A DNA stretch of 64,000 bases from Montifringilla adamsi (taxonomy: Eukaryota; Chordata; Aves; Passeriformes; Passeridae), in contig JAGGNK010013114.1 of NCBI GenBank assembly GCA_017590115.1, forward strand, positions 1,116,001 through 1,180,000, given 5' to 3'. The first letter of the stretch is position 1, and every line of letters begins with the position of its first letter. The notes under the pieces were generated by a model that saw only the letters and a list, made by a program, of their open reading frames with translations, was not told where the DNA came from and did no database searches. The position numbers and the translations under genes were made by a program. This document shows, piece after piece, positions 56,501 to 63,131 of this stretch.

Positions 56501-58991
56501 ATCAAACATGAGTATCTGAACACCCTTCCTTCTACTCTGAGAGCAGCTCTGTCATTTGCCAGTTCTGTACAGACACATTAAGATAACTCCAAATTGTTTG
56601 AATGCTATAACACAAAGACCAGAAAGTGCTGCATGTCCCGTTCCAAAGCAGTCAGACAGAAGAGTTTGAAATACATCACGTTACTGTAATATTTCATCAA
56701 GTGAAAGAAGATGTTAAGGGGAATATGGCAGCTCTGCAGAGAAAGCTGTGCCACACCAACTTCCACATCTTAAAAGAAAGGTTGCTTGTCTATTGTACTA
56801 TAGCCTGACCCACAGAGATTGCACATTTTCTACAACCACCCATAGCTAAAAGTCACATGGTTGAAGTGCCAGTGTCTCAGACTTAACTTTTCTGATTGGC
56901 CCCTCAATGAATTCTGCTGGCACTTTAAGAACACTAAATAAACCAAACAAACACTGTCAGTTAGCTACTCTGTATGTAGCATCTATTTTTCTTAGCATTC
57001 AAATTGTTCTGAGAAAAGATTATTTTAGTAAACAATGCAGTTTCAGGGAGCAAGAGTTCTTATTATATATGAGTGTAGACAGATAGAGGTGAGGTTTTAG
57101 CTCAGAACAGCTCTCATAAGCAAGATTATCACAGAAAAGTAAGTTTCACCAGTTATAATGTATTTCCTATGGCCTGGTATTTATTATGTTTAAAAGCTTG
57201 AACTATTGTTTAATAAGTGAATGTTCTTTATCACCTACCCATGAGATGTACTTACCTCTGAGCCTGAAATACTTCAGATGGTTGGCAATAGCCTGCTCAA
57301 CAGATTCATCAGGGCAGATCTTAACTCCACTGGGAAACAGAATGGACCTCTTCCTTCGTAACTGCAAATGCCTGTGGAACTGCTCAGCGTCCATGATGCC
57401 ATCAGGCTTTTTCAAGCCAGGAGGCAGAGAAGGGTTTGCCAACTGCCAGTCACTGAGCTGGACATCTTTAGCCTGTCCTCCTCCTGCAGCTGAATAAGCT
57501 TCTGCTGTGAAATTAAAACCACACAAATTCCTCAGATGAGATAATGATGCACTCATCACTATCTTCATGCCACTTCTGTGGTCTCTGAAGGAGATTGCTG
57601 TGCTTTTTTCTGTTAACAGAACCTGTCTCTGACTGTGATGTTATAAACAATCTTAAGCTCTTTACAATACCCCATCAAATGATAACACAGTTGAGGCTCT
57701 AACCCTTTGAATTCTAACACCTTGTGTTTAACTTTCCATCTGCCATTAGGCTTAAGCCAATGGGACTATATTTGTGAAAAAACATGTATTTGGAAGCTTT
57801 CAGGGCTTTTCAGAAGTAAAAGAAATAATTGAGAAATAATCATACTCCATACTTTCTTTCCATAACAGATTTGTATACCTTGCAAAAAGAAACCTGCTTG
57901 AATTGACACTTAAACTTCATCAGTAGAGACAGGTCTCTGCTCTACTAGAGCAGGGGGGAGAAAAGAGGAATAAAAGGCCTCATCAGCTTTATGTTAGGGG
58001 TTTCTCAGTGGTAGTTTTTTGGGTTTGGTTTTTTTTTTGTTTTTTTTTTTTTTTTTTTTTTTTTTTTTGTTCGTTTTGGGTTGTTTTTTGATTTTTTTTG
58101 TGTGTTTTTTTTTTGGTTTTTTTTTTTTTAATTTCCCTCTTATATTAGTTGTTCCACATCATTCCAGAGGAATCTTGAGGAAACAGCTGAGGTAAGAACA
58201 TGTATATTGAGATTTAGTCTGACAGTCTAATTTTCCACCCTTTAAAGCCAGTTGATCTGAAATTATTTAACTCAACTTCTTTCACTTTTTTCCTGGGAAA
58301 CATGCCTGAAAAACAATCACAACCAATCATTTATTAGAGAAAGACTAGAAATAACTCTATGGCATTTGTCATCCATTAGATGATGGGTTTATTCTACAGC
58401 TTCATAGTCAGTAGACCTTTGACTTTTATGACTGAAAGATGAAAGGCATGGTTATTTTGATGGTACATTGATAATCAGCTCTGTTGCAGAAGATCACCAG
58501 ATGGCAGAAAAAACATCAAAAAAAATCTCTAAGGCAGACCCCCAATATTTACCCAAACTGACGCATGTTCAGTGCCCATATGCAGAAAACAGAACCTTAC
58601 TTCTTAATATTTAATACAAAATTAATAAAAGAAAAATGAAAAAATTACCAGCATTTAACATCTCAAAGTTGAAAAAAATTGCCTCCTATACCTACTTCTA
58701 TGCTCAAAGCAAGACAAATGTGCAGTTATACTACCTGGAAATCAGTCTAAGTATTCCATATTTACACTGCTATCACAGCACAGATTTGACCAAATATTAC
58801 TCTGTATTAGCCCCCTTTGCTACAATTAAATCAGAGAATTAGAAAATAGAATTAGAAATACTACACACTGCCATACCTAAATTTGTAAACAAGAACATAA
58901 GAAAGATATCTGCATTACCTGCAACTATTCGAAGATCTGTGTTAATCATTCCCGGAAGGCAAAGAAAGATTTTCCACATGAAGCCAAACAT
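8431..58991 (-). CDS. IMPG2: IMPG2, interphotoreceptor matrix proteoglycan 2 (whole gene, 17 coding exons)
   Basis: Single-pass membrane proteoglycan of the matrix around rod and cone outer segments; human loss causes retinitis pigmentosa and vitelliform macular disease. The joined exons (58919-58991, 57256-57504, 46448-46614, 38142-38173, 29078-29124, 28523-28614, 25447-25608, 24326-24384, 20904-21148, 20193-20275, 16297-16609, 14197-15836, 13077-13296, 11651-11861, 9797-9985, 9411-9609, 8431-8514) give 1354 residues with consistent phase and GT/AG at every border. Human IMPG2 as I remember it is 1241 residues; the extra length is probably in the mucin-like region. Domains: signal peptide about 1-24, RRKR 74-77, SEA1 about 238-353, mucin-like about 400-1010, SEA2 about 1017-1127, EGF1 1134-1170, EGF2 1174-1212, membrane span 1220-1244, cytoplasmic tail 1245-1354. 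IMPG1 is excluded by the membrane span and tail. No frameshift or internal stop was seen. UTRs and any noncoding first exon are not resolved. Confidence 0.96.
8515..9410 (-). other. IMPG2 intron 16
   Basis: 896 bp between the two tail exons, AT-rich; no repeat or coding signal seen. Intron 15 (9610-9796) is only 187 bp. Confidence 0.9.
9411..9609 (-). CDS. IMPG2: IMPG2 coding exon 16: cytoplasmic tail
   Basis: Residues 1261-1327. The conserved [17 protein letters not shown] block is followed by a Tyr/Ser-rich segment and [21 protein letters not shown] resembles an NPxY adaptor signal. The acceptor is the ccccag four bases upstream of a second possible AG; only this one keeps the frame after exon 15. 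Donor gtaaat. Confidence 0.96.
9797..9985 (-). CDS. IMPG2: IMPG2 coding exon 15: end of EGF2 and membrane span
   Basis: Residues 1198-1261. C1199 and C1212 close EGF2 ([10 protein letters not shown], as in human). A 25-residue hydrophobic span (1220-1244, [13 protein letters not shown]) follows, then R-T-L-R-D-Q as a positively charged inner border. Acceptor gtggcag, donor gtaggt, leaving in phase 2. Confidence 0.98.
10160..10505 (-). mobile_element. CR1 LINE 3' fragment
   Basis: About 345 bp read as the reverse complement of a CR1 tail. Landmarks on the plus strand are ccttTAATGATCATCTAGTCC, CAGGTTGCTCAGAGCCCCAT and TTTCTTCCTTATATCTAG. It is 5' truncated, has no reverse transcriptase coding left, and its divergence from my memory of the consensus suggests an old copy. 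It sits in intron 14 in the same orientation as IMPG2. Confidence 0.88.
11089..11108. repeat. Poly(T) run
   Basis: Homopolymer of about 19-20 T in intron 14 of IMPG2. Confidence 0.9.
11651..11861 (-). CDS. IMPG2: IMPG2 coding exon 14: EGF1 and most of EGF2
   Basis: Residues 1128-1198. Six cysteines (1134, 1139, 1145, 1156, 1158, 1170) form the first EGF-like domain. C1174, C1181, C1187 and C1197 start the second, which is completed in the next exon. The sequence [15 protein letters not shown] is identical to human. Acceptor ttgtcag, donor gtaggt; the last codon (Arg) is split 2+1. Confidence 0.98.
11862..14196 (-). other. IMPG2 introns 13 and 12 (around exon 13)
   Basis: Intron 13 (11862-13076, 1215 bp) and intron 12 (13297-14196, 900 bp). 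No mobile element or further exon was recognised in either. Confidence 0.85.
13077..13296 (-). CDS. IMPG2: IMPG2 coding exon 13: SEA2 with cleavage motif
   Basis: Residues 1055-1128, beginning [12 protein letters not shown] and nearly identical to human. N-G-S-I-V-V (1076-1081) matches the G/S-V-V-V autoproteolysis motif of cleaved SEA domains; breakage between Gly1077 and Ser1078 would give a large shed part held to a membrane-bound stub. Sequons N-L-T and N-G-S are present. Acceptor gttgcag, donor gtaagg. Confidence 0.98.
14197..15836 (-). CDS. IMPG2: IMPG2 coding exon 12: large mucin-like exon with Ser-Gly sites, start of SEA2
   Basis: At 1640 nt this is the largest exon, residues 508-1054. 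It is rich in Thr, Ser, Pro and acidic residues, as expected for heavy O-glycosylation. D-D-G-S-G-S (601-606) and D-G-S-G (609-612) are acidic Ser-Gly motifs suited to chondroitin sulfate attachment; they precede W-P-W-E and W-L-E-D-D, which are also found in human. The last 38 residues ([15 protein letters not shown]) begin SEA2. The open frame continues past the acceptor gtttgaag into the intron; exon 11 phase and the human alignment place the border at 15836. Donor gtaaga. Confidence 0.96.
15837..16296 (-). other. IMPG2 intron 11
   Basis: 460 bp. The frame of exon 12 stays open about 190 bp into this intron; the continuation lacks similarity and exon 11 joins elsewhere, so it is read as chance. 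Confidence 0.85.
16297..16609 (-). CDS. IMPG2: IMPG2 coding exon 11: start of mucin-like region
   Basis: Residues 404-508. It begins [15 protein letters not shown], aligning with human NTFQAAWPSADES, then turns into a Ser/Pro/Glu-rich stretch with no fixed fold. The acceptor ttccag and donor gtaagt were used. An ATG just upstream is intronic and is not a start. Confidence 0.93.
16610..20192 (-). other. IMPG2 intron 10
   Basis: 3583 bp, AT-rich. Small frames near 16827-17087 lack splice context consistent with the gene. No mobile element recognised. Confidence 0.85.
20193..20275 (-). CDS. IMPG2: IMPG2 coding exon 10: linker after SEA1
   Basis: Residues 376-403, starting [11 protein letters not shown] and ending R-P-E-F-D. 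It corresponds to human VRGVLRHQTEDLVWN and what follows. The acceptor ttccacag and donor gtgagt are good; phase 1 in, 0 out. Sequence conservation is modest. Confidence 0.9.
20276..20903 (-). other. IMPG2 intron 9
   Basis: 628 bp, no distinct feature. Confidence 0.85.
20904..21148 (-). CDS. IMPG2: IMPG2 coding exon 9: core and end of SEA1
   Basis: Residues 294-376. It starts [13 protein letters not shown] and continues [13 protein letters not shown], very close to human. At the position where self-cleaving SEA domains have G-S, this domain has S-G-V-E-V, so no autoproteolysis is expected here. It holds an N-A-T sequon. The acceptor actgaag has a poor pyrimidine tract; the donor is gtgggt. 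Confidence 0.96.
21149..25446 (-). other. IMPG2 introns 8 and 7 (around exon 8)
   Basis: Intron 8 is 21149-24325 (3177 bp) and intron 7 is 24385-25446 (1062 bp). Apart from short CA, GA and A runs (for example near 24229 and 25322) nothing distinct is seen. Confidence 0.85.
24326..24384 (-). CDS. IMPG2: IMPG2 coding exon 8: SEA1, short exon
   Basis: This 59-nt exon encodes [19 protein letters not shown] plus two bases, matching human NAFTGLPGYKEIRVLEF. The acceptor is aaaatag and the donor gtaaaa, both weaker than the others in the gene. Phase 0 in, 2 out. Confidence 0.92.
25447..25608 (-). CDS. IMPG2: IMPG2 coding exon 7: start of first SEA domain
   Basis: Residues 221-274, phase 0 at both ends. 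It starts I-N-N-E-I-K-K (human ISNEIEN) and continues into [15 protein letters not shown], the first strand and helix of SEA1, ending S-E-R-F-I-S-Q. The acceptor cccttccag has a good pyrimidine tract; the donor is gtgatt. Confidence 0.95.
27547..27574 (+). repeat. 14-bp direct duplication
   Basis: Two exact adjacent copies of gcagaggaaaaaga in intron 6. Probably a replication-slippage duplication. Confidence 0.85.
28012..28388 (+). mobile_element. Probable solo LTR
   Basis: A 377-bp segment bounded by TGTGTTAGG and GGCAACA (TGT...ACA inverted ends), flanked by gtat and ctat, a possible 4-bp duplication with one change. Inside are ATTAAA at 28312-28317 and a downstream CTGTGTCTGGCTCTTA stretch of the kind seen in avian ERV LTRs. 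It lies in intron 6, antisense to IMPG2. Family not assigned. Confidence 0.65.
28523..28614 (-). CDS. IMPG2: IMPG2 coding exon 6: linker before SEA1
   Basis: Residues 190-220: an acidic linker starting [11 protein letters not shown] that lines up with human VPHPEVDAYEG. The acceptor is aactcag, the donor gtgagt, phase 1 in and 0 out. No folded domain is apparent. Exons 4 to 6 together total 171 nt, a multiple of three. Confidence 0.88.
29078..29124 (-). CDS. IMPG2: IMPG2 coding exon 5: 47-nt exon
   Basis: It encodes a Pro/Thr-rich linker, [15 protein letters not shown], which corresponds to the SPVPVGDTSTLGDTTL stretch of human. The acceptor tatctag and donor gtcagt fit, with phase 2 in and 1 out, joining exons 4 and 6 in frame. 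Conservation is loose, so the call depends mainly on the exact phase and splice signals. Confidence 0.85.
29125..38141 (-). other. IMPG2 intron 4
   Basis: 9.0 kb between the two smallest exons. It contains ERV LTR relic A. No further in-phase exon was recognised, although an alternative microexon could be missed by eye. Confidence 0.8.
31565..32160 (-). mobile_element. Avian ERV LTR relic, copy A
   Basis: On the minus strand the element ends near GGCTAACCCACACCA, with AATAAA at 31738-31743 and the block TGGTGAGTGATCT (31687-31699). It shares this block and AACTTCACTCC (31819-31829) with the relic at 54735-55748, in the same order and orientation, so the two are one family. The boundary at the higher coordinate is uncertain. 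In intron 4, sense to IMPG2. Confidence 0.65.
38142..38173 (-). CDS. IMPG2: IMPG2 coding exon 4: 32-nt microexon
   Basis: It encodes [10 protein letters not shown] plus two bases of the next codon, matching human KLTYAKET. The acceptor is ttttccag and the donor gtgagt. Only 32 nt long, it lies between introns of 8.3 and 9.0 kb and is too short for ordinary open-frame detection. It was placed by protein similarity, splice sites and phase (0 in, 2 out). Confidence 0.9.
38174..46447 (-). other. IMPG2 intron 3
   Basis: 8.3 kb, AT-rich, with poly(T) at about 41527-41542, poly(A) at about 45495-45507 and the 10-bp tandem repeat. No mobile element or exon recognised. Confidence 0.8.
46031..46062 (+). 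repeat. Short tandem repeat, 10-bp unit
   Basis: Three head-to-tail copies of cttgatagaa, the first with one change. It lies in intron 3, about 390 bp from exon 3. Confidence 0.9.
46448..46614 (-). CDS. IMPG2: IMPG2 coding exon 3: conserved cysteine-containing block
   Basis: Residues 108-163. It begins [10 protein letters not shown] and contains [12 protein letters not shown] and [12 protein letters not shown], almost identical to the N-terminal module shared by IMPG1 and IMPG2. It includes two cysteines (in VCQE and SLCEE) and one N-glycosylation sequon (NFS). Acceptor cttcag, donor gtgggt, leaving in phase 0. Introns of 10.6 kb and 8.3 kb flank it. Confidence 0.97.
46615..57255 (-). other. 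IMPG2 intron 2
   Basis: 10.6 kb, the longest intron. It holds ERV LTR relic B and a 561-nt plus-strand open frame at 53010-53570 judged to be chance. A cluster of homeodomain-type motifs near 51738-51760 is noted separately. Confidence 0.8.
54735..55748 (-). mobile_element. Avian ERV LTR relic, copy B (about 1 kb)
   Basis: Read on the minus strand it begins TGTATTGGGTTTG at 55748, has a TATA-like AAATATTTGAGAAGG about 150-180 bp in, then a GC-rich stretch with repeated units containing CTGGAGCAG/CACTGGAG-type words, and AATAAA at 54869-54874 followed by TGGTGAGTGATCT. This matches a long-LTR avian ERV family as I remember it. Overlapping open frames of up to about 200 codons on both strands are by-products of its GC-rich composition. 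In intron 2, sense to IMPG2. Confidence 0.78.
57256..57504 (-). CDS. IMPG2: IMPG2 coding exon 2: N-terminal region with RRKR site
   Basis: Residues 25-107. The acceptor ttcacag and donor gtaagt are clean, with phase 1 in and phase 1 out. The first half is a poorly conserved linker. The second half holds RRKR (residues 74-77), then the strongly conserved [14 protein letters not shown] block and KYFRLR, which closely match human. RRKR followed by S is a furin-type motif and aligns with RRRRS in human; it may also contribute basic charge for hyaluronan binding. Cleavage there is inferred from the motif, not shown. Confidence 0.96.
57505..58918 (-). other. IMPG2 intron 1
   Basis: 1414 bp from gtaatg to ttcacag, containing the T-rich tract. 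No additional exon recognised. Confidence 0.8.
58013..58132. repeat. T-rich low-complexity tract
   Basis: About 120 bp of T runs broken by G (units such as GTTTTTT and TTGGGT). It lies in intron 1 of IMPG2. Exact length is unreliable in any assembly. Confidence 0.95.
58919..58991 (-). CDS. IMPG2: IMPG2 coding exon 1: start codon and signal peptide
   Basis: This exon encodes residues 1-24 and the first base of codon 25. The protein begins [16 protein letters not shown], which lines up with the human start (M-F-..-K-I-..-L), and ends in RIVA before the donor gtaatg. The ATG has A at -3. The same frame stays open upstream but contains no ATG between it and the stop near 59124, so this start is preferred. 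The hydrophobic core is short for a signal peptide; cleavage probably falls near the exon 1/2 junction (A-A-E-A). A noncoding exon further upstream cannot be excluded. Confidence 0.82.
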
Positions 58992-59032
58992 ACTTATTTG
59001 TGTAATTAAAAAAAATATATATAAAAGCAAAA

Positions 59033-59038
59033 TAATCC
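59033..59038 (+). promoter_or_regulatory. CRX/OTX-type site (TAATCC)
   Basis: TAATCC is the core bound by the photoreceptor homeodomain factor CRX. It lies 42 bp upstream of the start codon, so it may be in the promoter or in the 5' UTR. A six-base match is weak on its own. Confidence 0.35.
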
Positions 59039-59118
59039 AAATCCCTTTTAGCAAAAGAGCTGTTGTCTTTACCGTAGCCTTGAACCAACCAAGACCATTG
59101 CGCTTCTTGAAAATGTCT

Positions 59119-59126
59119 TGACGTCA
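59119..59126. promoter_or_regulatory. Palindromic CRE (TGACGTCA)
   Basis: A perfect 8-bp CREB/ATF consensus lies 128 bp upstream of the IMPG2 start codon. CpG-containing octamers are rare in AT-rich DNA, and the position suits a proximal promoter. Its use in the gene is inferred from position only. Confidence 0.5.
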
Positions 59127-62100
59127 CATATCATTATCTTTGGAGAAAGCATTAGGTAAAAAAAGTCAACCAATACATCCTGGCTGTGCTCTTTTCAAAG
59201 ACAGTATTCTGCTTTAGTGAAGAAACAAGAAAAGGTGATTGAAGTAGACTCCTTGCAGCTAGCAGATGGACTGACACAATTTTTAATTTTAATCTGGCCA
59301 GCTAAGCTCTTTACCAGGGCTTGTCATACCATTAACAGACAGTCCAAACAAGGACAGCACCTTTCACATTTAATTAACCACACTTTTTCATTGGCCTTTC
59401 AATTTCTGCTCTTTTTAAAAATCCTGCTGGCCAAAAAACATCAGAAGGAGCACACTTATCTCCAGTAGAAAGTCTCATGTGTTTTGTCTTCTGCTTGTAC
59501 AAATATAAACTCATATGACTCACTTAAGCATCATTGTATACGTAAACACTGAAGCAACCTTTCTGTGGGACTGTTTCTTCTGGTTCCATGGCTGCTGTCA
59601 AGTCTGTGCTAAAGGAGAAAGTCTTGTGCTGTTCCACCACTATCCCCTGCATCCCAAAAGCAGTGCTTCTTCCAAACAAAGCCAGGGCAAGTCACGATTC
59701 TTTCACTTCTGTTCAGGTATTACCTGACATGAGCAGCAACAAGAAGTGAGTACAGATAGCTGATGATCAGCCAAGGAAACTGCAGAAAGGACAGAGCACA
59801 GGAAAGCAGCAGCACTCTCAGTTCCCATCCAGGGTCAGCTCGCTGTGGAAACGTGTATGGAAGCTGCCCTGCAATGGCAGACTGCATTCACACCACTAGG
59901 AAATCTCCTTCAGGGCTGTTTTCTGCATGGTGTTACTCAGGAGTTCCTGGTTACTGTGTTCAGATCAATCTGAACAAACTCCCAGGTTGACTAAAGTGAC
60001 TATTTTTGGTACTGGTTTTGTATAAGTATTTCAAAGCTGGATTCCCAGGTCTCTGCCTGCAAAGCTTTTACACAGAGCTCCTTAGGCAGTACAATGCTCA
60101 CTTCTCTTCTAGCTGCTCTACTGAACTGCCAGCAATTCACATATCAGGAATTATCAGCAGTATTACAAATACAACACTCACAGGAATCAAATAAAATAAC
60201 CTTTGTTTTTATGCTCTGTCTCTGACATCTAACAGACTCTAGCTGGTATTTTTCAAAACAGCAACATACTTTCTTTGGTTCTCCCCTCTCTGCCCCAAAA
60301 TTATTAAATTACACTTAAAGCTTAACCACTGAGCTGCTTGAACACCCCCAGTTTTCTTAGAATCAGACATTTTGCATCTATCAAGCCATCGCTGCAGACC
60401 TAGTCTGGCTCTGCCAAGCTAACCATGATGCTGGCACTATGCTGGAGCTATACATGGAACAGCACAGCCACAACACTGCACTGGTGCCCAGGAGCTCTTT
60501 CAAAGTCCTATTCATCATGTCTGGGTAGAGACAGCAACTTCTGAGGCCAGCTTGGGTATCTTTACTACGACCCTGGATCCAGCACAGACCAGCTTTATTT
60601 TTTTATCCTCTACAGAAACTCATGCTTTCAGTGTCATGAATGTTTTTGCTCGCATTACCCTCTACAAATGCAATTGGATCAAGGTTAGAAACACTACACA
60701 CGCTTATAAAGGCAAAAGCTATCTTACCTCCTGAACATGTGACAACGAATCCCTTTACAGAGCACACATACTTCAGTATAAATATGAAACCCAGTTAAAA
60801 GTTTTCTTGGACAGTTTTTTAGATTTACAGTATTGTTGTTTCTTTCATCAACAAAGTACTCAAAGGCACTCAGAATGTGAAGAGTATAAAAAGCATCTCT
60901 GTGAAAACTTGTTTTCTATGGTATGGTTATGTCAGCTTCTGTGAAATAAAACACTTTAAAAGTCTAAATTCAGTTCTATTAATATTAGTTTGCTATCAAT
61001 TTTATATTCAAGTGATTTCAGCACTGAAATGTAGACTTGCAACAGCTGAAAATCTACATTTATTATAGCAAAAGGCATATCTAAAAGCATAATCTTTTAA
61101 AGTTTCTTAAAATAAGCAAAACAACTTGCAATAGATTTCCAAAATAATTGTGGAAAATTAACTCCTTCCTTGACTTGACAAAAGCCTTTACAGTAACACT
61201 TTGTATCAGAAAACATATAATTCTTCATTTTCAGCATCCAAGTTTTATCTGTTCAAAAGTATTCAAGCAAAGCACTCTTGCTGAATGAGAAAAAAAGGGA
61301 AGTGTAATTTGAGTGACACAACACACCAAGTCATCCCAGTACCTCCAAAAATAAAGACAGTTTTCTGACAGTTTGCATTTCTGAGAAGAAACGTATTTTC
61401 ATATAGCAAATGTGATTAGCTGAATTACAGTTCTCTACAGAGCAATGCTCACTGAAATACTGTTAGAAAACACATACCATTCTAAATAATGCCCCTGTTT
61501 TCAAATGAAATTTATTCAAAAAGCTGAATCTACCTGTAACTAAAAGAAAAAAATGTCAAATAAAGGATTACATTAATGAAAATGCCTCTAATAAAGTGCC
61601 ACACCATGGCCGATACCCGCTATCTCCAAACTCATGAGTTTTACTATTCAGAATCTAAACTGTCTCCCTGAGTGTACAAAAAAGATGGCTTTATGGCATT
61701 TGACAGGATTCACCAACAAAATCCCAGCCAGTTTAGCAGAGACAATTAGGTTAGACAAAACCTTTTCACTTGCTTAGTTTCTGTGATTGCTGTGACCAAG
61801 CATTCACCGTTGTCACTTTTTCCTTGTGCTCCTGGAGAGTTCTCTGATGAACACCTCCCAAGATTAAACAAGTTCTGAGGCTGTTTAACTTCCAGCTGAC
61901 GAAATTCAGCTCACCATAGCCTGTTGTACTGCCATCTCTTCCATCATACAGTATCATAAATTATTTTGAGCAGAAGAATTAGGAAGTGAGGTCAACCAAA
62001 TTAATCTCACACTTATCAATGCTGTCCATGTAATGTAAACCTATTTCCAGCATTCCTCCTTTTCTAAACTGCTGACCAGAAATCTCTTACCTTGTTCAAT

Positions 62101-63101
62101 AGTCAAAGATGATCCTAGTGTCCGTGCTCCTCTTTGAACTTCAATTTCCAACTTCGATTTGGTTGGGTAGAATTGTTACTGTCAGTCTTGGTTTTATTCA
62201 ACACATTTTCAATTCTGAGATTCTTCAAGTCTCATGCTGCAATTCCTGCTTTTCCATCTGGAAAGCAGTTTTCTTTTTGCTTGTTTGGGTTTCTTTTTTT
62301 GTGGGGTGGGGGATGGGTGCCAGAAGCAGTATTCTGCTTCTCTGTCCTAATCTAAGATCTAATCTGTCCTGAACTAAGATGAAAGTATTACTACTGTGGT
62401 TCTCAAGTTTTTATTATTTTCTAAGGTGTAGTACTTCCACTGCAAGCTCATCTCAGGGTTAAGTTCCAGGAGGTGAGGACCACAAAAGCCCAGATGAACT
62501 GCAATTAATCCATGCCTGCAGTTCCATTGCTAAAACACAGCAGTCTCCCCATACTTAAAAAATGAACAAAACCCCCAAAAAAACTACTTGCAGATTCGCT
62601 TCCCCAGTTCTTAATGAAAATTATCTATTGTTAGATTTTTCCTGGCAGATTTACTTCCTACAAGTTACTTCTCTTCTACCTTACTTCTTGTTGTTGTGCA
62701 GTACCTTAAACAGATCTCCATGACTCAGATGTCTTCATGGAAGTGATTTTCTGGTGCCACAAACAGAATGCAGCAATTTCTTTTAAAGAAACTGAGGGGT
62801 ACATTTGGGTACAACTGATTGCCTTAAAAATTACACAGACTAGGGTAAAGAGCCATACAGAGACTGGTTTCCTTTGAAATACTCTGTCACTCCACTTGTT
62901 CAGTTAAAAAGGACTTTATACAGGAAATAGAAATACATGAGATGTGCAAAAAGGTCTGAGTCAGTCTGGTTAAAAAGTTACTTTTTACTTGCTGGAACTC
63001 CCCAAAGTTAAGTGTGAAGATACCTGGAATATAGCTTCTTCCACAGAAACACTTCCTAGCATTTACCACATACCTGGCAAATGCAAATGGCTGGAAATGG
63101 A

Positions 63102-63131
63102 NNNNNNNNNNNNNNNNNNNNNNNNNNNNNN
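63102..63131. other. Assembly gap (30 N)
   Basis: Run of N followed at once by a G-rich segment (eight G, C, six G). The gap probably marks a GC-rich or repetitive stretch that failed to sequence; its true length is unknown. Confidence 0.99.

Larger units (their letters stand above)
58992..63101. other. Upstream flank of IMPG2
   Basis: Contains the candidate promoter elements just upstream of exon 1. Beyond that, only short frames without similarity are seen. No CpG island is apparent around the start. In mammals the 3' end of SENP7 lies a few kb upstream of IMPG2 on the same strand, so its 3' UTR could reach into the far part. Confidence 0.6.

Noticed and set aside
58992..59123. N-terminal extension of IMPG2 upstream of 58991
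   Set aside because: The frame is open but has no ATG, and the human protein aligns from the ATG at 58991.
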